From the NCBI GenBank assembly GCA_035487295.1, contig DATHMH010000037.1:1-64000 (forward strand): a stretch of DNA of 64,000 nucleotides, given 5' to 3'. Under the pieces are notes generated by a model. That model made no database searches, was not told where the DNA came from, and was given only the letters and a program-made list of their open reading frames with translations. This document shows, in pieces, positions 1 to 9,288 of the stretch (position 1 is its first letter; each line of letters begins with the position of its first letter). Source of the DNA: QIAW01 sp035487295. GTDB taxonomy: Bacteria > Acidobacteriota > Terriglobia > Terriglobales > Acidobacteriaceae. The position numbers were made by a program, and so were the translations under genes.

Positions 1-96
1 TTCGCCGAAAGGCTTTGGCCGCTCGCCTACCATTACCTTTCCCGGAGCCGTAAATACGTTGACACCGAGCGTGCTCGACGTGATGGAGGCACTCAC
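1..96 (-). CDS. N-terminus of a possible zinc-type alcohol dehydrogenase (cut by window edge)
   Basis: An open frame runs from a GTG at 94-96 off the left edge, giving 32 codons without a stop. AAGGAG lies about 9 bases upstream of the GTG. The readable end (VFTAPGKVMVGERPKP) resembles the first beta strands of zinc-dependent medium-chain alcohol dehydrogenases, which often begin with a similar APGK...ERPKP pattern. It lies 72 bp downstream of the VOC gene on the same strand, so the two may be co-transcribed. The family call rests on about 16 residues and is tentative. Confidence 0.4.
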   Translation of the reverse strand, partial: MSASITSSTLGVNVFTAPGKVMVGERPKPFGE

Positions 97-168
97 CCGC
101 GGGGTCTCCTTAGTTTCATCTTGTGCTCCTTTCTATGCCAATTCAGAGCCTTGTACGGGGCTGAGCGT

Positions 169-615
169 TTAACCGTATTTCAGGTCGGTGCTCTGTCCCA
201 CCTCGATAATGTAACCGTCGGGATCGCGGATGTAGCAGCGAATCTCGCCGTACTTGGGTATCGGCTTTGTGATGAACTCCGCTCCGCGACTTGTCCATAA
301 TTCATAGCACTCTTGAATATCCGCGACGCGGAAATTCATAAAGCTGTTGATGTGATTCGGGTCGGGGACACTGAGCGTTACCGTCGGCTTATCCGGGGTT
401 GGCCCGCCCCCAACGTTCAGAATCATCCAGATATTCGCAAGCTGAAGGTACCCAGGCGCGTTGCCGTCACCCAGGCTCAGAATGCGAGCGCCGAAGACCT
501 TTTCGTAGTAGCGAGCCGATCGCTCGATGTCGGCGACGGTGAGAAACTGCGCGATGCTGATCCCCTCTCGCGGGGGCATCTCATAGCTCTTCTGCTCGAT
601 TTGTACGGTGCTCAT
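169..615 (-). CDS. VOC family (glyoxalase/bleomycin-resistance fold) protein
   Basis: The 148-residue product has the single-module VOC layout. The N-terminal half reads ISIAQFLTVADIERSARYYEKVFG, ending in the typical RSARYYEKVFG helix, and the C-terminal half ends with IRDPDGYIIEVGQ, which supplies the usual metal-ligand glutamate. Family members are metal-dependent lyases, isomerases, dioxygenases or antibiotic-binding proteins; the substrate here cannot be told. The ATG is preceded by AGGAG at about 6 bases. It sits between an epoxide hydrolase and a probable dehydrogenase on the same strand, a grouping that suggests small-molecule turnover (inference). Confidence 0.85.
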   Translation of the reverse strand: MSTVQIEQKSYEMPPREGISIAQFLTVADIERSARYYEKVFGARILSLGDGNAPGYLQLANIWMILNVGGGPTPDKPTVTLSVPDPNHINSFMNFRVADIQECYELWTSRGAEFITKPIPKYGEIRCYIRDPDGYIIEVGQSTDLKYG

Positions 616-803
616 TGACGACTCCTATTCCGATCATACGCGAGCGAGCGTTCACATCAGCCGCTCGGGAATCCGAACATCGATGCGTTTCAAGGAATCT
701 TCTTTCCGAAATGCGAAGATCTTGCCTGTCTGAGTCGCATCTGACCATTTCGTCCGCGGATCGTTGGTCGAATTTGTGTGTACGTCCTGCCTTTCCGGTC
801 TCG

Positions 804-2183
804 TTACCGCAGAGACCGGAAGCTGGCGCGCATCTCCTGCACGAACAACTCTGGCTGCTCCCACGCAGCGAAGTGGGTGCCGCGCGGCAACCTGTTGTAG
901 TGGATTAGGTGTGGATATGCGCGTTCCGCCCAAGTCCGAGGCGCTGTGTAGATTTCTTCCGGGAATGCGCTCACGGCGACCGGGAGCTGGACGCCCCGCA
1001 CGTCGAAGAAGCCTCCTGGCGGCAATTTGTTCGTGGTGTCCCAGTAGAGGCGTGCGGACGAGATCGCGGTGTTGGTCAGCCAGTAGAGCGTGACGTTGTC
1101 GAGCACGTCGTCCCGCGAGAGGCCTTCGGTCCCGCCGGCGAAAACGCGGGCGATCATCAAGTAGCTGCGGATGTCGTGATCGAGCATCCACGCGGCGAGC
1201 CCGACCGGCGAATCCACGATGCCATAGAGCGTTTGCGGGCGGTACGACATTTCGAGGGCGTAGCCCAGGCCCTTTCCGTAAAAGTCGACCAGTTGGTCCC
1301 ACGCGTTGCGCTCCTCGGCCGTGAGATTGGCGGGCGGCGCCTCATGAAACGCCAGTGCTCTCGAGATATCGGCAGGAACCGTGGCCGCCATATTGGTGTG
1401 AATGCCGAGCAATCCCGGTGGCTGCTGCAGCGCCATCACCTCCGAGACGGCATTCCCCCAATCGCCGCCCTGCGCCACGTATCGCGTGTAGCCGAGGCGC
1501 TGCATCAGCGTCGCCCACGCGCGCGCGATGCTAACGGGGTTCCACCCTGGAGCTGTCGGCTTGCCGGAGAAGCCGTAGCCCGGCAGGGATGGGATCACGA
1601 GATGGAATGCGTCGGATGCGCTGCCGCCGTGCGCGGTGGGATTCGTCAGCGGCTCGATGATCTTCATCTGCTCGATGATTGAGCCGGGCCAACCGTGGGT
1701 TACGATCATGGGCAGCGCGTTTTCATGCCGCGAGCGGACATGGATGAAATGGATGTCGAGCCCATCGATCTCGGTGATGAAATTCGGCGCGGCGTTCAGC
1801 TTCGCCTCGCACTTGCGCCAATCGTAGTCTGTCGCCCAATAGCGCGCGAGCGCCTGAGTGGTCGCCAGCTGCACGCCTTGCGATGCATCCGTGACCGTCT
1901 CGCGTTCGGGCCATTTCGTTGCTTTGATGCGCCTGCGCAATTCGGTCAGGTCCGCCTCCGGAACATTTACATGAAACGGACGAATCGTGGTCTTGTCAGC
2001 TGCCTGCTCAATGCCTCGTTGTGTAACACTGGTTTGGGCCATACTGTTCCCCTTTGGAGTAGTTTTGAATTTCGAAGCTGCAAATGCCTCACTGATCGTG
2101 GCTGGGGCGAACGCAACTGCCAGGGCTGACATCGAGCTCGCCTTAAGAAAGCAGCGGCGCGATTTGTCGTCTGTTTGACTCAT
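804..2183 (-). CDS. Tat-exported epoxide hydrolase (EHN + alpha/beta hydrolase)
   Basis: The 459-residue protein opens with a twin-arginine signal (SRRCFLKASS, then a hydrophobic stretch ending near residue 36). An epoxide-hydrolase N-terminal domain follows from about 66 (IRPFHVNVPEADLTELRRRI). The alpha/beta hydrolase core shows the oxyanion motif HGWPGS (163-168), the nucleophile motif GGDWG with Asp241, and a C-terminal catalytic His near 437 (RGTHFAAWEQP). The family opens epoxides with water through an aspartyl ester. The Tat signal implies export in folded form. An internal Met near residue 48 could give a cytosolic version, but the clear signal favours the long start. Confidence 0.88.
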   Translation of the reverse strand: MSQTDDKSRRCFLKASSMSALAVAFAPATISEAFAASKFKTTPKGNSMAQTSVTQRGIEQAADKTTIRPFHVNVPEADLTELRRRIKATKWPERETVTDASQGVQLATTQALARYWATDYDWRKCEAKLNAAPNFITEIDGLDIHFIHVRSRHENALPMIVTHGWPGSIIEQMKIIEPLTNPTAHGGSASDAFHLVIPSLPGYGFSGKPTAPGWNPVSIARAWATLMQRLGYTRYVAQGGDWGNAVSEVMALQQPPGLLGIHTNMAATVPADISRALAFHEAPPANLTAEERNAWDQLVDFYGKGLGYALEMSYRPQTLYGIVDSPVGLAAWMLDHDIRSYLMIARVFAGGTEGLSRDDVLDNVTLYWLTNTAISSARLYWDTTNKLPPGGFFDVRGVQLPVAVSAFPEEIYTAPRTWAERAYPHLIHYNRLPRGTHFAAWEQPELFVQEMRASFRSLR

Positions 2184-2484
2184 TGTGTGATCCTTTCGAA
2201 TAGTGCTGGGCTTCAGGTTGTTTGTTCATCGTGTCGTCACTCTCTTCCGCGTTCTCTCGGCGCTCAAGCCAGACGGCAACGAGGATCTGGCCGACCCCCT
2301 CTCCGGGACATTCGAGGGCGTCGTAAAGTGCACTGGCGCTGGCTCATAGCACCGAGAGCGCCAGGTGTTTGGGGTACCTCTCGATCTTGGCGTTGAAGAA
2401 GACCGCCCACTGTCTACGGCGGCGGCGTTGCGAGTCCGGGTCCCTACGCGCCTTGACCCTGAATCGCTGGCCACGCCGTCTGCC
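2184..2484. other. Intergenic stretch, no gene seen
   Basis: About 300 bp between the membrane-protein gene and the epoxide hydrolase gene, both on the minus strand. Short open frames here on both strands have no recognisable domain or ribosome-binding site. Nothing supportable was found. Confidence 0.5.
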
Positions 2485-3198
2485 TCACCATCCAGCACGT
2501 GTAGCAGGACTTCGGGTCAAGAGCACCCCGCTCACGACGACGCCCCACACCAGGCCGATGGCGGGCGAGACGAAGCGCGAATAGACGCCGTCCGGCGCCC
2601 AGAATCCGCCGCTCAGCCAGGTGGTGCCGCCTAGCAAGCCGAGCACGACGGCAGCGACCCCGACCGCGAAGAGCGCGTTCGAGATCAGCCGGGCCCGCCA
2701 GAGCCCAAACGCCGCGGACATGATAAGCATCGCGCGCGGGAACGAAGTCAACACGAAGCCTGCCCATACGAAGTCGTTCAGGGCCGATGTGAGCATGTGA
2801 TTTCCCGAGCCGGCGATGGAGTACGCGACGACTGCCACCACCGCGATGAGCAAGAGGAAAAGCGCTCCGAGGGCGGCACTGGAGGCGGTCGCCGCCGCGC
2901 CCCAACCGTCTAGTCCCGCATCCGCCAGGGTGGTCCTGAGCGCCCCCGCGAACCACATGAGATTGAGGACAGCCAAGCCGTAAAACACGGCTGCGATTAG
3001 AATCCGCATGCGATCCCCGTCGTAGAAGGCTGCCAGTGCGTCGGCCGACGCGCCGACCTGCGGTTGATGGCCGTAGACGATGTACGCGACTATGAAGCAG
3101 AAGAGGGACTGGATGCCAGCTGTCCGCCACAAGCGTTCCCAGAACGCGGCGGTTGTGTAGGGGCTGGCGGAGGAGGTTGTGCCTGTGGATGCGCTCAT
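2485..3198 (-). CDS. Polytopic membrane protein of unknown function
   Basis: The 237-residue product has about six hydrophobic segments, near residues 28-45, 67-85, 104-130, 142-162, 170-195 and 212-230. A polar N-terminus rich in Ser and Thr precedes them. The layout resembles small DUF4386-like integral membrane proteins, but no diagnostic motif was identified. The ATG has an AAGGAG site 6 bases upstream. No function is proposed. Confidence 0.75.
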   Translation of the reverse strand: MSASTGTTSSASPYTTAAFWERLWRTAGIQSLFCFIVAYIVYGHQPQVGASADALAAFYDGDRMRILIAAVFYGLAVLNLMWFAGALRTTLADAGLDGWGAAATASSAALGALFLLLIAVVAVVAYSIAGSGNHMLTSALNDFVWAGFVLTSFPRAMLIMSAAFGLWRARLISNALFAVGVAAVVLGLLGGTTWLSGGFWAPDGVYSRFVSPAIGLVWGVVVSGVLLTRSPATRAGW

Positions 3199-3601
3199 GA
3201 GGATCTCCTTTTGAACTGAAATCAGATGCGACGCGAGGCATTACAGCAGAACAGAATTACAGCAGAACAGAATATACAACGATTTTATTGCAATGAGCGC
3301 TGCGATGTCGGTTTGTCGGAACTTGTCGCTATGTCTGTACTTGCTGGCCCTCGATTGAGGGCTGATGACGGGCAAACCGGACGCAATCAGTTGCTTCCGG
3401 ATTGCGGACCCTATGGCCATTCTGTTTACCTGAAACGCCGCAACCCAATTGCTAACCAGCACATCATTGGACGGGACGCGTACATTCGGAAGCTGTCATG
3501 CCGGTCTGAACAGTTCCTGGTGCATGTGGTCTGCTGCAGCTACGGAAAGTTCTAACACGAGGCGCTTCTACGCGCGTCTCGATTCCGCTCAGAAAAAATA
3601 C
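3199..3601. other. Divergent intergenic region without genes
   Basis: About 400 bp separating the minus-strand membrane protein from the plus-strand GntR operon. It contains a perfect two-copy 16-bp tandem repeat at 3241-3272, listed separately. The rest carries no recognisable gene. Frames that cross it and run into the GntR gene are judged non-coding. Confidence 0.5.
3241..3272. repeat. Perfect 2 x 16-bp tandem repeat
   Basis: The unit TTACAGCAGAACAGAA occurs twice back to back, about 40 bp upstream of the minus-strand membrane-protein start. The position is suitable for a regulator binding site, but function is unknown. Confidence 0.7.
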
Positions 3602-3640
3602 TTGACAGACTCTCTCACTGTATATACTGTATATATACAG
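3602..3640 (+). promoter_or_regulatory. Promoter and palindromic operator of the GntR-ABC operon
   Basis: TTGACA (3602-3607) is followed by TATACT (3623-3628), a 15-bp spacer. Overlapping the -10 is a perfect inverted repeat: CTGTATATA (3618-3626) and TATATACAG (3632-3640) separated by 5 bp. The right arm touches the ATG at 3641. YtrA-type GntR regulators bind TATAC-containing palindromes and repress their own operon, so autorepression is a reasonable inference. If the promoter is right, the transcript would be nearly leaderless. Confidence 0.7.
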
Positions 3641-4033
3641 ATGTTCGTGATCTCCCAAAGCGATAAGCGGCCGATGTATCTGCAGATTATGGAACAGATG
3701 AAGCAGCGCATCGCGGTAGGCGACTGGGCGGCGGGGCAGGCGATTCCCTCGATTCGCCAGCTGGCCGTCGATATCGGTGTGAGCGTGATTACGGTGAAAC
3801 GCGCATATCTCGAACTGGAGCGCGAGGGCGTGATCATAACCAGGCAGGGCAAGGGCTGTTTCGTTTCTTCAGATTCCGAGCTGGCGTCGCGCATTCGAGA
3901 GCAGGAGTTGGCGCAGCATTTGGAGCAAGCCGTGCGAAGCGCTGCGCTGCTTGGAGTTTCGCCGAAGAACCTGGAAAAGCGCATTCGAGCAATCTACGAG
4001 CACGTCACGGACGAGGAGAAGGAACCCATATGA
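3641..4033 (+). CDS. GntR-family regulator, YtrA subfamily
   Basis: The 130-residue protein has an N-terminal winged-helix domain (RPMYLQIMEQMKQRIAVGDW at 11-30, then SIRQLAVDIGVSVITVKRAYLELEREGVI) and only a short C-terminal helical tail. That is the compact YtrA layout rather than the larger FadR or HutC types. The start is set at 3641 because the homology begins there and the upstream extension would read through the promoter. It overlaps the ABC ATPase gene by 4 bp (ATGA). It probably represses the operon in response to envelope stress or peptide antibiotics, as known relatives do (inference). Confidence 0.9.
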   Translation: MFVISQSDKRPMYLQIMEQMKQRIAVGDWAAGQAIPSIRQLAVDIGVSVITVKRAYLELEREGVIITRQGKGCFVSSDSELASRIREQELAQHLEQAVRSAALLGVSPKNLEKRIRAIYEHVTDEEKEPI

Positions 4034-4926
4034 CCGACTACGCGATTGAACTCAACGGAGTGTGCAAGTCGTACCGCTTTTTCGAGCTTCAAAGCATCGC
4101 GCTGCGGCTGCAACGCGGAACCATCATGGGATTGATTGGGCCAAACGGCGCCGGCAAGTCCACAACAATCCGCATTCTGATGGGGTTAGTGCATCAGGAC
4201 CGCGGTGAAGTGCGCGTGCTCGGCTGCCGCATGCCCGACGAGCAGGTCGCCGCGAAGTGGGACATCGGCTTCGCCTCCGACGACATGCGTCTTTACGATT
4301 CGCTGACTGTAGGCTGGCACATCAATTTTATGAAATCTATTTATCAATCGTGGGATGACGGGTATGCGCAGTTGTTGTTGAAGCGCTTCGGGTTGAATGC
4401 GGAGCAGAAAATCAAGGGACTCTCTCATGGGCAGCGAGTGAAAGCGGCTTTGCTGCTTGTGTTTGCCCGGCGCCCGAAGCTGCTTGTGCTGGACGAGCCG
4501 ACTACGGGCCTCGATCCCGTCGCGCGCCACGAAATCTTGCGTGAGCTGACGAGTGTGATGGCCGAGGAGGGACGCAGCGTCCTCTTCTCTTCGCAAAATA
4601 CGCAGGATGTCGAGCAGATTTCCGATCAGATCACGTTCATCGACCGCGGCCGAATCATCGATTCGATGGACAAGGAAGTCTATCTCGACCGCTGGCGGCG
4701 GTTGCGGCTGGAAGTGCCGGATGGCATTGCGCTACCCACACTACCGGGCGTAATTGGGATCCAACAAACAGGCCGGCTGGCGGTGGCCATTGCCAACGCA
4801 TTCGAGCCCCATCTTCCGAACGCATATGAGAACTCGGGCGCGCGCGTGCATGCCGTGGAAAACATGACCCTGGAAGAAATTTTTGTCGCCAACGTGGAAC
4901 ACAGCCGCGAGGAGGTGAAGGCATGA
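4030..4926 (+). CDS. ABC transporter ATP-binding protein
   Basis: The 298-residue ATPase has Walker A GPNGAGKST (37-45), a signature motif LSHGQ (131-135, with His in place of the usual Gly), Walker B LLVLDE (151-156) and the LDP D-loop. A C-terminal extension of about 80 residues follows. Coupling to a GntR/YtrA regulator upstream and an ABC-2 permease downstream, with 4-bp overlaps on both sides, matches YtrAB-type exporters. The substrate is unknown. Confidence 0.92.
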   Translation: MTDYAIELNGVCKSYRFFELQSIALRLQRGTIMGLIGPNGAGKSTTIRILMGLVHQDRGEVRVLGCRMPDEQVAAKWDIGFASDDMRLYDSLTVGWHINFMKSIYQSWDDGYAQLLLKRFGLNAEQKIKGLSHGQRVKAALLLVFARRPKLLVLDEPTTGLDPVARHEILRELTSVMAEEGRSVLFSSQNTQDVEQISDQITFIDRGRIIDSMDKEVYLDRWRRLRLEVPDGIALPTLPGVIGIQQTGRLAVAIANAFEPHLPNAYENSGARVHAVENMTLEEIFVANVEHSREEVKA

Positions 4927-5600
4927 AAACCAATGTGATGCTGCGCTTAATGTTGAAGGACTGGCGGCTGCAGCGCCAAACGATCGTCTTTACGATTCTT
5001 GCCGGGGTGACCGCGCTGGCAGTGCTTTTGATTGGCGGACAGACGCCGGTCGTAATTGGGACTGTCTTCTTTTTTGTTTCGATGGTGTTCTGCGCGGCCC
5101 TTCTTCCCATGCAAAACATCGTGAACGAAAGAAAGAAGCAGACGCTTTCATTCGTAATGAGCCTGCCTGTGTCATCGGCGCGATATGGAGCGGCTAAACT
5201 CGTTTCGACGGTTGGTATGTTCCTGGCTCTGTGGCTGATCCTGCTCGGTGCAGGGCTCTACATGGTTCTCTGCCGGCATATTCTGCCAAGCGGCGCGATT
5301 CCGACGGGGATGATTTTGATGAATTTCCCCCTGATCGGGTTCTGCCTGATTACCTGTACCGCGCTCGTGGCCGAATCGGAAGGATGGGGCACAGCCGCGA
5401 TGGCCGTGGTTAATTCTTCTTATTGGCTCGGGTGGTACCTGCTTCTCAGCCACGTCCCTTCGCTAACCAAGACATGGGGCGGCCAGGTCATGGTGTGGAG
5501 TCCTGCAGTCGTGAAAATTCTTGTCGTGGAGTTCGCAGTAATCTTGCTGACCCTGGGGCTGACTTTGTACCTGCAATCTCGAAAACGCGACTTTATTTAA
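4923..5600 (+). CDS. ABC-2 type permease
   Basis: The 225-residue product begins with MKTNVMLRLMLKDWRLQRQ, a cytoplasmic lead typical of ABC-2 permeases. About six membrane segments follow (near 22-38, 44-62, 98-118, 133-150, 163-182 and 196-216). It overlaps the ATPase stop by 4 bp, so the two are translationally coupled and should form one transporter. The substrate cannot be inferred. Confidence 0.85.
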   Translation: MKTNVMLRLMLKDWRLQRQTIVFTILAGVTALAVLLIGGQTPVVIGTVFFFVSMVFCAALLPMQNIVNERKKQTLSFVMSLPVSSARYGAAKLVSTVGMFLALWLILLGAGLYMVLCRHILPSGAIPTGMILMNFPLIGFCLITCTALVAESEGWGTAAMAVVNSSYWLGWYLLLSHVPSLTKTWGGQVMVWSPAVVKILVVEFAVILLTLGLTLYLQSRKRDFI

Positions 5601-5729
5601 GGGATCAAAACCAGATTCGACCTGAGGCTCAAAAAGCCTATGCGATACGTGTGTCTTTTCACTCGCCGCCGAAAAAGCCTTTGCAATGTCCGCAAGCGCA
5701 GCCTGCGGCGGCTTAGATAAGGAGATGTT

Positions 5730-6971
5730 ATGAACCTGACGCAAACTGTGCCTTCTATTTCTGAACTGAAAGCTACGCCCCGAGAAATCAGTGCACCGGG
5801 TGCAGAGTACAACATTTCGATGGGATACTTGCGCGCTTTTGTCACCGTGCTCGTAGTAGCGCATCATGCAGCGCTGGCCTATGCGGTGTTCTCGCCGCCA
5901 GTGGCCGCATCTCTTGCCGCACCACCGCGTTGGTGGCAGGCATTCCCCATTGTCGATCCGCAGAAGTGGGCTGGCGCTTCCCCCTTTGTGGGATTCAACG
6001 ATACCTTCTTTATGTCACTCATGTTCTTCATTTCCGGCCTGTTTGTATGGAAGAGCCTGCAGCGAAAACGAATCGATGGTTTTTTGCGCGATCGCACGCT
6101 GCGGCTCGGGATACCATTCATTGCCGCGGCTGCGATTGTCGCGCCAATAGCCTACTATCCGGCTTATCTGCAGATTGGCCAGCATGGCGTGAACGCCTTC
6201 GTGCATCAATGGCTTTCTCTCGGCGTTTGGCCCGCAGGCCCGGCGTGGTTTGTATGGCTGTTGCTGGCGTTTGATTTCATTGCCGCTGCGTTGTATTTCC
6301 TCAAGCCAAATTGGGCCGAAGTTGCGGGATGCTTCTTCGCACAATTAGCCAAGAAGCCAGTCAGGTTCCTCGGATATTTGGTTGGCATCTCGGCAGCCGT
6401 CTATATTCCGCTGGCTATGAAGTTCAATCCGCTCTCATGGACGCAATTCGGCGCGTTTGCTTTTCAAACCAGCAGGCTCCTCCACTATTTCGTTTACTTC
6501 TTAATCGGAATCTCGGTCGGCGCTTACGGCATCGAACGTGGAATCCTGGCCTCGGGCGGCAAGCTGGCGCGCCGCTGGCTGCTCTGGGCGCTTGCCGCGA
6601 TTGTCGTATTTGTGGCATCGAGCGCGCTTTTCATCATGATGCTGACGACGGGGAAACTCGCGTTGGCTCTGTGGCAAGCAGTAGCGGACCTGGTATTTAC
6701 GATTACCTGTGCGACAACCAGCATGGCCATGCTGGCGGTGTTTGTGCGGTTCGCGAAGAAGTCACGCGCAATCTTCGACAGCCTGCGTAACAACGCATAT
6801 GGCATATATTTGCTCCACTATGCCTTCGTGAACTGGTTGCAATATGCGCTGCTAAAATCGCATCTGTCAGGATTCACCAAGCTGATAATCGTTTTCTCAT
6901 TGGCGGTCGTGCTGAGTTGGATCACAACTGCTGCCCTGCGTCGCATCCCGGCGGTTGCTCGTGTTGTTTAG
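5730..6971 (+). CDS. Acyltransferase family 3 membrane protein
   Basis: The 413-residue protein has about ten membrane segments and the acyltransferase-3 layout. It starts with MGYLRAFVTVLVVAHHAALAY, where the early basic residue and His pair mark the family; VWKSLQRKRIDGFLRDRTLRLGIPF follows the third segment. Members O-acylate sugars, peptidoglycan or lipids at the membrane. GGAG lies about 6 bases before the ATG. It follows the ABC operon by 129 bp on the same strand and may be co-regulated. Confidence 0.85.
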   Translation: MNLTQTVPSISELKATPREISAPGAEYNISMGYLRAFVTVLVVAHHAALAYAVFSPPVAASLAAPPRWWQAFPIVDPQKWAGASPFVGFNDTFFMSLMFFISGLFVWKSLQRKRIDGFLRDRTLRLGIPFIAAAAIVAPIAYYPAYLQIGQHGVNAFVHQWLSLGVWPAGPAWFVWLLLAFDFIAAALYFLKPNWAEVAGCFFAQLAKKPVRFLGYLVGISAAVYIPLAMKFNPLSWTQFGAFAFQTSRLLHYFVYFLIGISVGAYGIERGILASGGKLARRWLLWALAAIVVFVASSALFIMMLTTGKLALALWQAVADLVFTITCATTSMAMLAVFVRFAKKSRAIFDSLRNNAYGIYLLHYAFVNWLQYALLKSHLSGFTKLIIVFSLAVVLSWITTAALRRIPAVARVV

Positions 6972-7509
6972 CTTGTTGCGAAACTGTTGGAAGTGAAGGC
7001 GCCAGATCCAAAGCTGCGAGTTTCGCCGACGTTGTTGTGCGGCGGGATGGCCAGGACTGGCGGCAGAAAAAACGGATTGAGGGGTTATGGCGGATCGAAG
7101 TGACGGGGTCTCACTTTATAACCGTCCCGATGACGGGCAATTCGGAAGCTAAATGAGAAACGCCGGGCTGGTTGGTTCAGTGTAACTGTCGCGGTTTATT
7201 TTCGTTCCGTCCCGGCTACCGTGCCCGCTCGCACTGGCCGCACAGCTCGATCCCGTGGAAAGCCCGCGCTACGAATAACAGCAGGGTTTGGCGCTTCCGG
7301 GCAACCCTGTGCCGCAGACGCGAATCCCCACTTCTAAGGATTGCCGCTGGCGCAAAGTCCTACCTCTTGAGCAAAGTGCGCACGCCGATGTATTCCAGAT
7401 TCTGTTGGGTCAATCTTCAGATATACACGAAAGGCAATACGGCAGAAAAAAGCGAGGAGGCTGGGAGCGCGAAAGCGCCTGCCCAAGTAAGCTTTACCAG
7501 GAGGTAGTT
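6972..7509. other. Intergenic stretch with a degenerate terminator-like repeat
   Basis: No supportable gene in 538 bp. At about 7156-7205 is a diverged copy of the sequence at 10616-10670 (both contain CGCCGGGCTGGTTGG, then GTAACTGTC and GTTTATTTT), but here the hairpin arm is broken. A stem GCGC-GAAA-GCGC with a GNRA tetraloop lies at 7467-7478, shortly before the asmA-like start. An open frame extending the AsmA protein upstream through here is judged non-coding. Confidence 0.5.
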
Positions 7510-9186
7510 ATGAGCCGCAAGCTCCGCATCGCCGCTGTTGTCGTTGGTGTACTGATCGTTATTGTTCTTATCATTCCGTTCTTGATTCCGATCAACAATT
7601 TTCGCCCAACCATCGAAGAGAAAGCCTCGCAAGCTCTGGGACGCAAGGTGCAGGTTGGCGACCTGAGCCTGTCGCTGCTGAGCGGCTCGCTCACTGCCCA
7701 AAGCCTGTCGGTCGGCGACGATCCCAGGTTCAGCCAGGCGCCGTTCCTTAGCGCAAAATCCGTCAAGGTCGGAGTTGAGCTCATACCGCTGATCTTCTCG
7801 AAGTCGCTCAATATCACCGGCGTGACGATCGAGAATCCCGAAGTAACTCTTCTCCGCAATCCAGCCGGGCAATGGAACTACTCTTCGTTGGGTGGATCGT
7901 CCGCCAGGCACGAGGGCCAACCGGCAAGCAAGCCCTCCGGTTCATCGTCTGAAGCGTTGTCGATCCAGAAGTTCGCTCTCGAGGATGGACGCATCATAGT
8001 CGGTTCCACGAATTCACAGAAACGCAGCACCTATGATCATGTGAACGTTGACGCGTCGGATGTCTCGATGACCTCCAGGTTTCCGTTCACCATCACGGCG
8101 GACCTGCCTGCGGGAGGTAAATTCAAGCTCACCGGCAATGCCGGCCCCGTGGACTCGACAGATACCTCCCTGACTCCCCTTGACGCCAAACTCGAGATCA
8201 ATGGCTTAAACCTCGCCTCCACTGGGTTCCTCGATCCCTCCGCCGGGCTAGGCGGGCTCCTCGATATGGACGCCAATCTCAGTTCGCAGAACGGCTCGGC
8301 TGAAACCAAAGGAACTGCGAAGCTCTCCAAGGCGTTGCTCGTAGCCGGCGGATCGCCCGCCTCTGTGCCCGTTACAGTCGATTTCAGTACGAAGTACGAT
8401 CTGCGCAAGAATGCCGGTGTTCTGAATCCATCCACGGTGAAAATTGGCAACGCGGCAGCTCATCTAGGCGGCACCTATAATTCCGCCGGTGAAGCCACAA
8501 TGGTGAATTTGAAGTTAGACGCAAAAGGTATGCCGGCCCAGGACCTTGAGGCTTTCCTCCCCGCGCTGGGCATCAATTTGCCGAAAGGAGCTTCCCTTCA
8601 GACGGGTACTCTTGACGCGAATCTCAACCTTACAGGCCCTGCTAACAGACTGGTCACCGCCGGAAATGTCGGTCTCTTCAACGCCAAGGTGGCGGGGTTC
8701 GACCTGGGATCGAAAATGTCGGCTATTTCCGCACTTGGCGGTATGAAGACGGGTAACGATCTCCAAATCGAGAAGTTGACCACCAATCTTCACATGACGC
8801 CGGAAGGCTTGAATGCCGACGATTTTCTCGCTGTCGTTCCATCTGTCGGAAACCTCGCGGGCGCTGGAACGGTCAATTCGAAGAACCAGCTCGATTTTAA
8901 AATGGCTGCCACTCTTGCCAACGCCGCGGGAGGCGCCGCAAGTCCGGTTTCAAGCGTCGCGGGGATCCTCGGCAAGGTCACCGGTGGAGGGAGCTGTAAA
9001 AGCGGCGCTTCCGTGCCCTTTCTGATTGAGGGCACGACCGCCGAGCCGAAATTTGTTCCCGACGTGCAGGGACTTGCGGCTGGAATGCTTAAGTCCCAGC
9101 TTGGCTGCGCCGGCAAAACATCTTCCGCAGCGAAACAGCAAAACCCGGTGGGCGGCGTTCTCGGTGGCTTGATTAACAAAAATTAG
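7510..9186 (+). CDS. AsmA family protein
   Basis: The 558-residue product starts MSRKLRIAAVVVGV, followed by one membrane anchor (about 6-29) and the AsmA N-terminal pattern IPINNFRPTIEEKASQALGR with VQVGDLSLSLLSGSL. The rest is a long beta-rich region with the repeated GxG and LKLDAKGMP features of AsmA/TamB-like lipid-bridge proteins. Such proteins are thought to sit in the inner membrane and affect outer-membrane assembly or lipid transport. AGGAGGT lies 5 bases upstream of this ATG, which decides the start over longer in-frame options. Confidence 0.88.
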   Translation: MSRKLRIAAVVVGVLIVIVLIIPFLIPINNFRPTIEEKASQALGRKVQVGDLSLSLLSGSLTAQSLSVGDDPRFSQAPFLSAKSVKVGVELIPLIFSKSLNITGVTIENPEVTLLRNPAGQWNYSSLGGSSARHEGQPASKPSGSSSEALSIQKFALEDGRIIVGSTNSQKRSTYDHVNVDASDVSMTSRFPFTITADLPAGGKFKLTGNAGPVDSTDTSLTPLDAKLEINGLNLASTGFLDPSAGLGGLLDMDANLSSQNGSAETKGTAKLSKALLVAGGSPASVPVTVDFSTKYDLRKNAGVLNPSTVKIGNAAAHLGGTYNSAGEATMVNLKLDAKGMPAQDLEAFLPALGINLPKGASLQTGTLDANLNLTGPANRLVTAGNVGLFNAKVAGFDLGSKMSAISALGGMKTGNDLQIEKLTTNLHMTPEGLNADDFLAVVPSVGNLAGAGTVNSKNQLDFKMAATLANAAGGAASPVSSVAGILGKVTGGGSCKSGASVPFLIEGTTAEPKFVPDVQGLAAGMLKSQLGCAGKTSSAAKQQNPVGGVLGGLINKN

Positions 9187-9288
9187 CGAACTCATTTTTT
9201 GCGAAGCTGTAACGCCTAAGTCGCACCTCCGCATCCCCCTTGCGGCATGTGCCTCGGTCCGGGCATGGTATTTATGCCATACTTGGGC

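Noticed and set aside
652..1302. 216-residue minus-strand frame overlapping the epoxide hydrolase
   Set aside because: It is out of frame with a convincing hydrolase over the same DNA, and the composition (Arg/Pro-rich) is typical of a shadow frame.
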